From contig CAZONI010000008.1 of assembly GCA_964581175.1 (NCBI GenBank), positions 1-64,000 on the forward strand: a stretch of DNA of 64,000 nt. Direction: 5' to 3'. Shown piece by piece: positions 36,619-45,287 of this stretch. The notes under the pieces are model-generated. The model was not told the DNA's origin. It did not search any database and saw nothing but the letters and a program-made list of their open reading frames with translations. Made by a program: the position numbers and the translations under genes. The stretch's first letter is position 1; each line of letters opens with the position of its first letter. This DNA comes from B46-G9 sp964581175. GTDB taxonomy: Bacteria; Desulfobacterota; DSM-4660; Desulfatiglandales; Desulfatiglandaceae.

Positions 36619-38625
36619 CTATTCTTTCTCTTTTTCCGCCGAGGTCTCTTCCGAAGGCGTATCTCCATTATCGGAATAGATCCCGCGCTTTTCGAAGTCC
36701 TCGAATACGTAATCCAAACCCAATTCGTGCAGGGACTCTTTGGTGGGGATGCCCTGGTTATTCCACCCCTTGAATTTGTAATACGTATCCAGGAGCTTCT
36801 CTTCAAGCTCAGGAAATCTTTTCCTCCAATGGTCCTCCGGGGGCTTCTCGTCTTTTCTCCTCATGCCCCTTCTTGTGTTATTTGCTCTCACCAGGGTTCG
36901 GTATCTCTTGATTGCCTGCGTCAGTTTTTCTTCATCCATATCGATCCCGGCTCCTGCCGAGATGAACTTTGGATAGTTGTGTATATGGTACGGAGGTTTC
37001 AGAGGGAAGGACGATAAACCGGCGCACATGCCGAGGGCATCATCGATGTAGTGCATCCTCTCCTGCCAGTCCACAATATCGCAACACATTTCAGGCGTCG
37101 GGTAATAGGGAATCGATTTTTCTCCGCGCAGTTCCCAGTCCAGAAAGTATTGCTTGAATTTTTCATCGGGAATCTGGAACCAATCCTTTACAAACGCTTC
37201 TCTCTCCTCCCTTGTAGGGAAAGGTGCCTGAGGGAATTGCCCTTCAATTTGGGTAATATTTATCTTCTCGCCGGTAGCATACATCAGGAAGTAAATGGGA
37301 TTCAGCATTCCCAGCTTCAGGGGCAGCTGCTCATGTTTCTTAATATTGTTATGAGCATACTCTTCCGCACCCTTGCCGATCTCTTTAGCCGCCCAATAGG
37401 TGCCGTTGGCCAGAACATCTCCTATCCCTTCCCGCCGAACAATTCTGTCAAGCAGCCAGTAGAATCTCCCCTCGTTATCGGACGGCATTCCAGGGAAATC
37501 CTCGTCGGTTAATATGCCGTTTTCATAAAGCTCAAGGGCGAAAGCCATAACCTGCGGGGCCGAGAATGCATCCACCCCATACTCAGTGGCACTTTGGGCG
37601 ATGCCCAAACCAAACTGCAAGTCTGAAAAAGCCGCCATTGTATAGGTGAGTTTCGAGAAACATTTCATCATGTACGTCGGAAGTCCCGGGGGAGACATGG
37701 TTGCCCCGCATGTCATCGGACAGTTGTAGCAGCTGATCAGCCGCGTCCGCATGGTTTCCATGGTCTCCATCCAGTCTTTTGCGATTTCTTCGTTCCAGAA
37801 CTCTTTTCTGCGGACCCGTGAATTTCCCCAGGCGAAATTTTCAGTGTGCCACTTTTCATCGTGCACTTTCATCTCTTGCGGTGACCCAAGCCCGGCTAAA
37901 ATGGGCATTACCCCTGGAATCGGATTTTCATTTCGGAACTTTATGTATTTCAGCACTTCGTTGCAGAGCCCGATAAATTCAGCCGGCCGGGCAATATTAA
38001 TGTCCTTTGTCCCGCGAACGACGATTGCCTTTAGTCCTTTGTCTCCCATGACGGCGCCTATTCCGGCCCGGCTGGCACTGGACCTGCCCTGTTCGATGGA
38101 GGCAAAATAGACCCTGTTTTCACCGGCCAGACCGATAGCCGCCACCTGGGCTTTCGGCTCGTTCAACTCCTGTCGAATAAGTTCTGCAGTTTCAACAGCG
38201 CCTTTACCGCGCAGATGGGAGGCATCACGTATTTCCACTTTGTCATTGTTTATCCACAAATAAACCAGATCCGGGGACTTCCCCCGAAGGATGACTTTGT
38301 CATAACCGGCATACTTCAATTCCGGCGCCCAAAACCCCCCCATCATGGAAAATGCCATCAGCCTGGTCTGAGGAGAAAGGGTGGAAACAATGGTGCGATT
38401 GCATCCCGTAGCCGGTGTGCCGCACAAGAGACCGGTGCTGAATATGAGGAGATTATCAGGAGAAAAAGGCTCCACTTCAGGAGGAACCCTGTCCCACAAT
38501 ATTTTGGCGTTCGTGCCCAGTCCCCCCAGATAGAGTTCGGTGTCTCTTGGGTCGGTTTCTACCCTCTCGATGTTTCCCCGGGATAGATCAATTTCCAAGT
38601 TGAACCCAGTCTCTGCATACCTCAT
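36619..38625 (-). CDS. bamB: BamB: tungstopterin active-site subunit of class II benzoyl-CoA reductase
   Basis: A 668-residue member of the aldehyde:ferredoxin oxidoreductase family that follows BamB closely from MRYAETGFNLEIDLSRG onward. Residues reported for the active-site metal of Geobacter BamB fall at the same numbers here: Glu251, His255 and His260 in EMKVHDEKWH, and Cys322 in YMMKCF. The 4Fe-4S Cys are in SCYNCPMTC. The enzyme reduces the aromatic ring of benzoyl-CoA to a cyclic dienoyl-CoA without ATP. GGAAGGGG precedes ATG 38625; the 29 codons upstream do not match the family. A conserved palindrome lies 234 bases upstream. BamB-like proteins for substituted benzoyl-CoAs are similar, so the exact substrate is not certain. 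Confidence 0.92.
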   Translation of the reverse strand: MRYAETGFNLEIDLSRGNIERVETDPRDTELYLGGLGTNAKILWDRVPPEVEPFSPDNLLIFSTGLLCGTPATGCNRTIVSTLSPQTRLMAFSMMGGFWAPELKYAGYDKVILRGKSPDLVYLWINNDKVEIRDASHLRGKGAVETAELIRQELNEPKAQVAAIGLAGENRVYFASIEQGRSSASRAGIGAVMGDKGLKAIVVRGTKDINIARPAEFIGLCNEVLKYIKFRNENPIPGVMPILAGLGSPQEMKVHDEKWHTENFAWGNSRVRRKEFWNEEIAKDWMETMETMRTRLISCYNCPMTCGATMSPPGLPTYMMKCFSKLTYTMAAFSDLQFGLGIAQSATEYGVDAFSAPQVMAFALELYENGILTDEDFPGMPSDNEGRFYWLLDRIVRREGIGDVLANGTYWAAKEIGKGAEEYAHNNIKKHEQLPLKLGMLNPIYFLMYATGEKINITQIEGQFPQAPFPTREEREAFVKDWFQIPDEKFKQYFLDWELRGEKSIPYYPTPEMCCDIVDWQERMHYIDDALGMCAGLSSFPLKPPYHIHNYPKFISAGAGIDMDEEKLTQAIKRYRTLVRANNTRRGMRRKDEKPPEDHWRKRFPELEEKLLDTYYKFKGWNNQGIPTKESLHELGLDYVFEDFEKRGIYSDNGDTPSEETSAEKEKE

Positions 38626-38858
38626 GTTGTTCCCCTTCCAGATTACCTGGGCCCATGACACATTCTTCGATTCATCGTGGGCTGCAGGTGCGTAACTTAA
38701 AACAACCTTCACCCATTGGATGAAGGTCGATATCGTTCAAGCTATTTTTCCAGTAGAATTTCCGTCATGAACTCAGGAGCCAGTAAGTCTTCAATATTGA
38801 TTCAACAAATTGCTCTTGGCGATGTGAAAAGACTATCTGCAATGTCTCATTCGGTGTG

Positions 38859-38882
38859 GTTACAATATAGCTATATCGTAAC
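38859..38882. promoter_or_regulatory. 24-bp near-perfect palindrome, candidate operator upstream of bamB
   Basis: Half-sites GTTAC and GTAAC flank the core ATATAGCTATAT; only one base pair breaks symmetry. A closely similar site is at 39743-39766 upstream of the next minus-strand unit, and the likeness continues into CTATA on the right. It is probably bound by a dimeric regulator. Confidence 0.65.
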
Positions 38883-38971
38883 TATATGTCAAGAAGAAAG
38901 TGGATGTTGAATGGGACGTCAGTGACAGCAGCAATCCCATGGAAGAGCTGGAAGTACCTGCTGACAATCTC

Positions 38972-39412
38972 TCATGGGTCAAGCTGTTTTCGCAAATTTA
39001 TGAAATCACTCCTGTCAAAACCCAATGTCTTGAAAAAAGACAGCAAATCAGCAGAATCCCAGCGGACGGAGGTAAAGATGTTCCGAATACCTTTCTTCTG
39101 ATAGACTTTGAATATCTCCTGCGCCAGCATCTTTCCTATCCCCTGCCCCATGAATTTGGGATCCACCCCCAGAGACGCGATCCAGGCGCTTTTCTCGAAC
39201 CCGAAGCCGCTGAGTACGATGTAACTGATCATAAACCCAACGACTTTTCCGTCTTTCTCCGCCACAAAGCTGGCATCCTCCCCGTCAGCATCATGTTCCT
39301 GAAGAATCCTTGCGAACTCCATCGGTTCGGAAGACTTCGTAATAACAGCCTGTATTTTGCTGATCTCATCAGCGTCTTCCAGCCTTGCGCTTCTGATGAC
39401 CAATCCTTCCAC
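38972..39412 (-). CDS. GNAT-family N-acetyltransferase (upstream flank of bam cluster)
   Basis: A 146-residue GNAT protein with acetyl-CoA motif LGVDPKFMGQGIGKMLAQE and C-terminal LLSFFKTLGF. It resembles the GNAT at 29981-30430 over the whole length (VGF, GVDPxxxxxGxG, FF, INL). GTG 39412 is chosen because AGGGAGGA lies 10 bases upstream; the frame extends to a TTG at 39454 that overlaps the previous gene. It is probably co-transcribed with the DUF2080-like gene before it. Confidence 0.82.
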   Translation of the reverse strand: MEGLVIRSARLEDADEISKIQAVITKSSEPMEFARILQEHDADGEDASFVAEKDGKVVGFMISYIVLSGFGFEKSAWIASLGVDPKFMGQGIGKMLAQEIFKVYQKKGIRNIFTSVRWDSADLLSFFKTLGFDRSDFINLRKQLDP

Positions 39413-39446
39413 GATCCTGTTATCCTCCCTGTCCCCTCTGGAGTCT

Positions 39447-39647
39447 TCAGTCAATTCTTATGATTTTCACCCAGGAGCCCACCCAATCCGGCGGCAGATA
39501 GACGCGTCCGCTGTTTCCGCTCAGCTTCACCTGTTTCTCCACCATTTCCTCACCGTAGACCTCGAATTTTACCCTGCCCCTGGTCCTTTCGGCGCTTTCT
39601 TCCTTGCTCGGATCCTGGCTTTTCTCCCTGTTTTTCTCGTTAGCCAT
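39447..39647 (-). CDS. DUF2080-like small protein
   Basis: A 66-residue protein. The first 25 residues are charged and probably disordered; the rest, VKFEVYGEEMVEKQVK then SGNSGRVYLPPDWVGSWVKI, matches the DUF2080 'transposon-encoded' family, whose GNSGRVYLP core recalls AbrB-type DNA-binding folds. No transposase is near. It precedes the GNAT gene and lies 96 bases from the second operator copy. It could be a DNA-binding regulator of this region, which is inference. Confidence 0.65.
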   Translation of the reverse strand: MANEKNREKSQDPSKEESAERTRGRVKFEVYGEEMVEKQVKLSGNSGRVYLPPDWVGSWVKIIRID

Positions 39648-39742
39648 GAAAATGACCCCATAAAGGGCTAATAGTGAGGTTAATTGTTTGAGATTATTCC
39701 ATGAAGTTTCATATCCGCTGAACGCTGCAAGCAGACAATTTA

Positions 39743-39766
39743 ACTACATTTTAGCTACATCGTAAC
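39743..39766. promoter_or_regulatory. Second copy of the bam-region operator motif
   Basis: It shares TAGCTAxATCGTAACTATA with the site at 38859-38882 and keeps most of the left half (CTACAxTxT). It lies upstream of the DUF2080-like/GNAT unit and also faces the divergent transglutaminase-like gene. Confidence 0.6.
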
Positions 39767-40073
39767 TATACGGAAAACAGCCTCGGCATGTCAAGGAAAA
39801 ATTTGGCCAGGAAAGAGTCCGATTCAAAGGCCCAGCCTTGGATTGCGCATGGTAGGCGCTATGCCCACCGATAGGTGGCAATACTGAGAATTCAGAATTC
39901 TGACTCCTGGATTCCTCGCGGGAGTATCACGGCGTAGCCTTTGACTCCTGACGTTGCTCTCAGGGCCAGGCTTTCCGATGAACAATAAAGCTTTGACGAG
40001 TATCCTGCGGTTTGTTATTCATACGTAGTTTGACTTGCTACTGCAAGCAGTGGAAAAAACGGAGAGCGACCGA
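39767..40073. other. Intergenic region
   Basis: No gene is seen. It includes the palindromic words GAATTCAGAATTC and GACTCCTG repeats near 39890-39950, typical of dispersed intergenic DNA. Confidence 0.35.
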
Positions 40074-40766
40074 ATGGAGAGTAAGTACCTCGAACCCACG
40101 AACATTATCGACAGCGATCACCCGGAGGTCCGGGACTATGCCCACAGAATCGCAGGAAAGTGCAGGGACGCCCGCGGGAAGGCCGTGAAGCTTTTCTATG
40201 CCGTCCGTGACGATATCTGGTATGACCCTTACTGCCCCTTCTACCTTCCTGAACACTACCGTGCCAGCAACGTACTCAGGGCCGGGAGAGGCTACTGCGT
40301 GTGCAAGGCAGCGCTCCTCTGTGCGCTTGCCAGGGTATTCAGGATACCATCCCGCGTGGGCTTCGCCGATGTCCGCAACCACCTGAGCACCCGGCAGCTC
40401 ATGGACTTCATGGGGGGAACCGACCTGTTTGTCTATCACGGGTATACCGATTTATTCCTGGACGGAAAATGGGTCAAAGCGACCCCCGCCTTCAACAAGG
40501 AACTCTGCGAAAAACACAAGGTGGCGCCCCTAGAGTTCGACGGCCGGGAAGATGCCCTGCTCCAGCCCTACAACCGGGAAAAGAGGCAGTTCATGGAATA
40601 TGTGGCCTATCACAGGACCTATGCGGATATCCCGGTAGAGATGATAGTCGCGGCGTGGAAAGACGCTTACGGCAAGGATCGTGTCGAGGGATGGATCGAG
40701 GCACTGGAAAGAACAGGAGGCAAATCCCCGAAGGATTTTTACCGGGAAGACGTCGTGAAAAGGTAA
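40074..40766 (+). CDS. Transglutaminase-like (papain-fold) protein
   Basis: A 230-residue protein. The triad order is visible: Cys in GRGYCVCKAALLCALAR (about residue 75), His in FVYHGYTDLFLDGKW (about 125) and Asp shortly after. AVRDDIWYDP before it is the usual entry of bacterial transglutaminase-like domains, which are cysteine peptidases or peptidoglycan-linked enzymes. GGAGAG precedes ATG 40074. There is no signal peptide, so it is cytoplasmic. Function unknown. Confidence 0.8.
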   Translation: MESKYLEPTNIIDSDHPEVRDYAHRIAGKCRDARGKAVKLFYAVRDDIWYDPYCPFYLPEHYRASNVLRAGRGYCVCKAALLCALARVFRIPSRVGFADVRNHLSTRQLMDFMGGTDLFVYHGYTDLFLDGKWVKATPAFNKELCEKHKVAPLEFDGREDALLQPYNREKRQFMEYVAYHRTYADIPVEMIVAAWKDAYGKDRVEGWIEALERTGGKSPKDFYREDVVKR

Positions 40767-40977
40767 TCAGGATTGTTTCCGAATTTTCATTACCCTTTCA
40801 GGCCCTCAAATGGATAACTCAGAAAACTGTCTCTCCGAAGCTGAAGGAGAGAAAGCCAAGCATTTTCTTTTTGCAGTAAGAGTCCGAGTGCCTTACCAAT
40901 TGTCATTCACGCAATGTTCCCCCGTGGGGACCACCAAACCGAGCCTCTGAAGAGATACCAGGCTGGAAAGACCGGCA

Positions 40978-41167
40978 GGCTCCCCCAGGAAGAGGCCCTG
41001 GCCATTATGTTGGGTACATTCTGGGCAGTGAAGGCCCTCTCCTTCTTCGTGGTTTTTCTCTGACTGTTCAGGATTTCAGCTATTTCTCTAAAACTCCTCG
41101 CCCTGTCAATGCCTTCAGGCTTCCTTCGGAGACGCCTAATTTCCCTGATCAGGTCGGGATCAACTTC
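40978..41167 (-). pseudogene. Recombinase-type fragment
   Basis: On the minus strand an open stretch reads DPDLIREIRRLRRKP, then RSFREIAEILNSQRKTTKKE and AFTAQNVPNIMAR. This is the helix-turn-helix 'FREIAEILN..G..T....FT...V..I' pattern of the serine-recombinase recombinase domain. There is no catalytic domain and no good start, so it is a leftover. The rest of 40767-41292 shows no gene. Confidence 0.45.
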
Positions 41168-41292
41168 CTTTCCCGACAGTCATACTTTATTTGGGCTATC
41201 CTTGACATTTGCATGACAAAAGAATTATGCAAGGGGCTTGGAATCGAAAAGTTACGATCAACAAGGAGTTATCGAAAAAGGAGCGGAAAGCA

Positions 41293-42483
41293 GTGAAGTA
41301 CGATTTTGACGAGATTATTGACCGCGAAGGCACAAACGCGATGAATACAGATGGCTTTAGGGGATATTTATTTCAGGCAGCTGACGATATGGTTTTTCCC
41401 TATGCGGATGATGAATTTATTCGCATGTGGGTAGCTGACATGGAGTTTGCTACTCCTCCTGAAATCATCCAAGCCGTCAAAGATCGGCTGAACAAGAGAA
41501 TCTTTGGCTATACCAAAGTGTTTGACCCAAACTATTACCTATCTGTTACCAATTGGGCGCAACAGCATTACCAATGGACGTTTGAAAAAGAGCATTTAGT
41601 AACGTCGCCCGGCATTATTCCCGCTTTATATGAGTTGGTTGAATATATCTGCAAACCAGACGAAAAGGTGTTAATCTTCACTCCGTCTTATGCCCACTTC
41701 AAACATGCGGTGGACTATAATCACCTTGAATTGGTGTGCTCTGACCTTATTAACCAACAGGGCTACTACACGATGAACTTTGATGATCTGGACGCGAAGA
41801 CAAAAAATGAAAAAATATCCTTATGTATCTTTTGCAACCCGCATAATCCATCTGGGAGGGTATGGACGCCGGAAGAATTAAAACAATTTGGGCAAATTTG
41901 CCTTGAAAACGATGTGTGGATTATTTCTGATGAGATTCATTGTGATTTGCTTAGAGATGGAAAAGTTCATACGCCTTTGGCTAAACTTTTTCCCCACTCA
42001 GACAGGATCATCACTTGCATGGGGGCAAGTAAAACTTTTAATATGGCCGGACTAATGTTCTCGAACATAATCATTCCATCTAATGAAATCAGAGACATAT
42101 GGAAGGCTCGTCACTATAGTTTAGAAAATCCGCTAAGTATTGCGGCAACTCAAGCTGCTTACCAGTACGGTGATGAGTGGCTTGAACAATTAAAATGCTA
42201 TTTAGATGGTAATTTTGCTTTTACCAAGCAATATCTTGAAACCTACCTGCCCAAAGCAGTATTTCGTATTCCCGAGGCTACTTATCTTGCATGGGTTAAT
42301 ATAGGCGCCTATCTCCCAAGAGAAGAAAACCTGTCCTTATATTTTGCCAGCAACGCTGGAGTGTTATTGGAAGGTGGGAACATGTTCGTTGCCAATTCGG
42401 ATGGTTATATTCGCCTCAATCTGGCATGTCCGAGATCAGTCTTAGAAGAGGGCTTAAAAAGAATCTGTAAAGCACTCGGATAG
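41293..42483 (+). CDS. MalY/PatB-type PLP-dependent C-S lyase/aminotransferase
   Basis: A 396-residue fold-type I PLP enzyme. KYDFDEIIDREGTNA is the characteristic MalY/PatB start, MWVADMEFATPPEI the substrate loop, ISDEIHCDLL the PLP Asp strand, and MGASKTFNMAGL the Lys-PLP region. MalY/PatB enzymes cleave cystathionine or cysteine to pyruvate, ammonia and a thiol. GTG 41293 follows AAGGAG at a spacing of 9 and gives the family N-terminus. The coding sequence is visibly richer in A/T than its neighbours, which suggests transfer. Confidence 0.85.
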   Translation: MKYDFDEIIDREGTNAMNTDGFRGYLFQAADDMVFPYADDEFIRMWVADMEFATPPEIIQAVKDRLNKRIFGYTKVFDPNYYLSVTNWAQQHYQWTFEKEHLVTSPGIIPALYELVEYICKPDEKVLIFTPSYAHFKHAVDYNHLELVCSDLINQQGYYTMNFDDLDAKTKNEKISLCIFCNPHNPSGRVWTPEELKQFGQICLENDVWIISDEIHCDLLRDGKVHTPLAKLFPHSDRIITCMGASKTFNMAGLMFSNIIIPSNEIRDIWKARHYSLENPLSIAATQAAYQYGDEWLEQLKCYLDGNFAFTKQYLETYLPKAVFRIPEATYLAWVNIGAYLPREENLSLYFASNAGVLLEGGNMFVANSDGYIRLNLACPRSVLEEGLKRICKALG

Positions 42484-42645
42484 GATAGTAATGTGAACAG
42501 AGCTATGCGGTTTGTACCATTAGGTTTGTGGTGAAGTAATCAGATTTATGACGTGAGCATCTGCAGGCGCCCTTTTGAATACAGGGAGGGGGGCCGGCCG
42601 GAAACATTTGAAAGAGGGCCGGGGAAAGGCTTAGGCCACACACAG

Positions 42646-44229
42646 TCATTGTGAAGGAGGAATCGATCTTCTCCCTTCCTGAGGAAGAGCCTTCTGGAAG
42701 AACACGGCCGCATCCGCACTCAGCCTTTTCAATGACGGAGGATTGGTGTACATCTGGTGTCCCGCATCATAATATCCGAGCGTGATATTCTCTCTCAGAC
42801 GGGGATCAAGGTTCAGGTGATTTACCGTATACTTGGTCGCAAAATACGATGTATCCAGGTCGTAGTAGCCGCTCGCTATAAACACCTTCAGGTGCCTGTT
42901 TTCATTCATCGCCTGCTGCAGGGTCTCCGCCACATTCAGATATCCCAACCCACCCGTGGCAGATTCCCAATTCCACGACTCATTGACCTTTGTGGATAGA
43001 ACCACGTAGGGGATATCCGTCTGATACTTCAATTCGTTCCTCACATAATCATTCCAGGTGGCCGCCAACGGGCCCGTCACCACAAACACGCTCGGATCTT
43101 CCATAAAGTGTTCAACTCGATACCTCGCCGTAATCCTCGAATCGAGGACACCGAGTCGTAGATTCTCATTCCTAAGGAGTTCCTTGGTGAAACCTTCCCT
43201 GCTGACTCGTAGATTGGAATTCTTGATGTAGGTGACCGGAAGTCCGGTGTACTCCGCCAACCTCTCGATGATTCTCTCCCGTTCTCCATCCGAGAGCCCA
43301 TCGCCTTTGGCCAAAGCCAGCACGTACTCATTGAGTGCAAATTGTCCCACTTCTTTGCGAGTCTTTACTAGATCGGCCTGTAAGGCAGGAGTCAGTTTTT
43401 GATGATACCAGGCCGCCTCGGTGTAAGCGGGCAAGTAAAGGACGTACGGTAGATCATTCCCTGCAGTGAAAATAATCGTCTGAAAATTCAGGACCTCTGA
43501 AATGAGAAATATCCCATTGAGGCTCATACAGAGCTTGTTCTGAAGATAGCCGGAGAGGCCGGCGGCTCTCGTTGTGCCGTAGCTTTCTCCGGCGATGAAT
43601 TTCGGCGATAACCACCGGTCGTATCGCGTGCAATAGAGGCGGACGAAATCCCCCACCGATTGGATATCTCCCTTCACTCCGTAGAATCCCTTGGGATCAA
43701 CTCCTGGAGCCGGACGACTGTATCCGGTCCCTACGGGATCAACAAAAACGAGATCTGTAAAATCAAGCCATGTGTATTCATTCGTCACCAGTTGGTATGG
43801 GGGCGGGAGAGCCTTCATATCTCCTAAAACCGCCCGTTTGGGGCCAAGGGCCCCGAGATGCAAAAAAATGGAGGAAGCCCCCGGGCCTCCATTAAAAGCA
43901 AAGGTAACGGGACGTTCAGATCTGTTCTCCAGACCGTCTTTCACATAGGCGGTGAAAAAAATGTAAGCCCGGGGTTTACCCGCCTCGTCTTTGAGGAGCA
44001 TCAATCCTGTCGTGGCCGTATAATTCAGACTCCTGCCATTGACCTTTATGGTGTGTTGTGTAGTCGAGGGTTTCTCCTCTGGAACGATTCCGTGTTCCGA
44101 TGGAGCGGAGGTCTCGGACTTTTTTTTCGGAGTCTCCTGAGCCATGGCGGGTTTTGTGGGTGCCTGGTAGGCCGCTCCGAAGACCGCGAAGATGAAAAAT
44201 GCGAATAATAAGCGAACATGCTTAGTCAT
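42646..44229 (-). CDS. Serine carboxypeptidase-like S10 family peptidase, exported
   Basis: A 527-residue protein. The signal peptide covers residues 1-30 (FAFFIFAVFGAAYQA...PAMA), followed by a Lys/Ser/Pro linker. The oxyanion motif is FAFNGGPGASS, the nucleophile is in AGESYGTTRAAGL, the catalytic Asp is in GYYDLDTSYFATKY and the His in YDAGHQMYTNPP. These proteins remove C-terminal residues and are periplasmic in bacteria. The gene stands alone. It is convergent with the MalY-like gene, with a 160-base gap containing no feature. Confidence 0.9.
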   Translation of the reverse strand: MTKHVRLLFAFFIFAVFGAAYQAPTKPAMAQETPKKKSETSAPSEHGIVPEEKPSTTQHTIKVNGRSLNYTATTGLMLLKDEAGKPRAYIFFTAYVKDGLENRSERPVTFAFNGGPGASSIFLHLGALGPKRAVLGDMKALPPPYQLVTNEYTWLDFTDLVFVDPVGTGYSRPAPGVDPKGFYGVKGDIQSVGDFVRLYCTRYDRWLSPKFIAGESYGTTRAAGLSGYLQNKLCMSLNGIFLISEVLNFQTIIFTAGNDLPYVLYLPAYTEAAWYHQKLTPALQADLVKTRKEVGQFALNEYVLALAKGDGLSDGERERIIERLAEYTGLPVTYIKNSNLRVSREGFTKELLRNENLRLGVLDSRITARYRVEHFMEDPSVFVVTGPLAATWNDYVRNELKYQTDIPYVVLSTKVNESWNWESATGGLGYLNVAETLQQAMNENRHLKVFIASGYYDLDTSYFATKYTVNHLNLDPRLRENITLGYYDAGHQMYTNPPSLKRLSADAAVFFQKALPQEGRRSIPPSQ

Positions 44230-44426
44230 CTATGCCTATCTCCAATGGGAACTTGCTTCTCCCTCCTTCATCCCCTGAATACTTGCCGGGGTCAATGAGG
44301 TCATCTACCTATTTTTGCACCCCTTTCACGGTAGGCGAACAGAGGAAGGATCACAGATTGTAGGAGACACGCTTCGAAGGTCCTTAAGGCGAGTGTTTTC
44401 CCTTGAAGCAGCAGGTCTGTGGAGAC

Positions 44427-44825
44427 TCATTTTCGCGAGAAGGGCTTGCGGCGGGGTACAACCGTCAAACGGAGGCCGTTCACTGCCTTGATGAGGACCT
44501 CTTCGTGCGGATGCAGAGGCACGGTGGAGACGGCTCGCCAGATCTCGCCCTGGTACTCAACCAATACCTCGCCCTTCCGGGCTTCGATGACGACGGCGCC
44601 AGCGCCGACCATGGCTTCTTCAGCAGTCGTCCTCGGCTGACGTTGCGCGTGAAGGACTTTCAGAAAGACCGCAACGCTCCCGAGCAAGATCGGCAGGTAA
44701 AGGATCAGCGCGATCTGCCATCTAAAGACGAAGAAAAGACCCAGGGTCAAGATGGGCAACAAGAGGATCAAATGGTGCAAGGGACGGACCTCCGAGAATT
44801 CCAGGAAATGCCTGCCACAAGTCAA
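44427..44825 (-). CDS. NfeD-like OB-fold membrane protein
   Basis: A 132-residue protein. Two close hydrophobic helices (about residues 17-33 and 36-54) are followed by an OB-fold tail: MVGAGAVVIEARKGEVLVEYQGEIWRAVS and VLIKAVNGLRLTVVP. This matches short NfeD proteins, which normally pair with a stomatin/SPFH protein; none is next to it. The start is probably TTG 44825 with GAAGGGGA upstream. The opposite-strand frame over the same bases is a shadow. Confidence 0.75.
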   Translation of the reverse strand: MTCGRHFLEFSEVRPLHHLILLLPILTLGLFFVFRWQIALILYLPILLGSVAVFLKVLHAQRQPRTTAEEAMVGAGAVVIEARKGEVLVEYQGEIWRAVSTVPLHPHEEVLIKAVNGLRLTVVPRRKPFSRK

Positions 44826-45047
44826 GCTGATTCCCCTTCCCTCCTCCGGTCTATAGGGTGAATGCTGTATTTCTCATTCAATAAAAAGGCAGATACCGTA
44901 AAGCTGAACGTTGAACGCCTGAAATGGCACTGCCGCAGCAAAAAGAGATTAGGATGCAGGAAGGTGTGAGCTCCAGGATCTGCTCAAGGCGGGAAGGCAA
45001 CCGGAATACCGGAGGAAAGGGTTAAGGAGATTTATGCTTACACAGGC

Positions 45048-45275
45048 GTGCCCACCGATTATTATGTTGCTTTTCAGAAAAAAGTTGTTGATTGTAGCTT
45101 GGTTGAAGCAATAATAGGCAGAGAACTACGAGAGCACAAATATGGTCAGAATGGAGAATTTTTTGAGCTACCGTTGAAAGCAGCCATTCAAGTCATTGAA
45201 ATAATTTCACGTTATGTGGAAAAGATGACAGAAGAAATTGAATTTACTTTGCAGGGCGGTAAAGCAGTCGCTTGA
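45048..45275 (+). CDS. Hypothetical protein, possibly the C-terminal part of a larger gene
   Basis: A 75-residue frame from GTG, with PTDYYVAFQKKVVDCSLVEA and a helical rest. The frame is open upstream (..ERVKEIYAYTGVPTDYY) without a start codon or ribosome binding site, so the gene may be longer or truncated. The AT-rich base use matches the M50 protease 12 bases downstream, with which it may be translated. Not recognised. Confidence 0.4.
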   Translation: MPTDYYVAFQKKVVDCSLVEAIIGRELREHKYGQNGEFFELPLKAAIQVIEIISRYVEKMTEEIEFTLQGGKAVA

Positions 45276-45287
45276 AAAAGGAGCAAT

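Noticed and set aside
44403..44861. Plus-strand frame opposite the NfeD-like gene
   Set aside because: The minus strand has a clear two-helix plus OB-fold protein; the plus frame is low-complexity.
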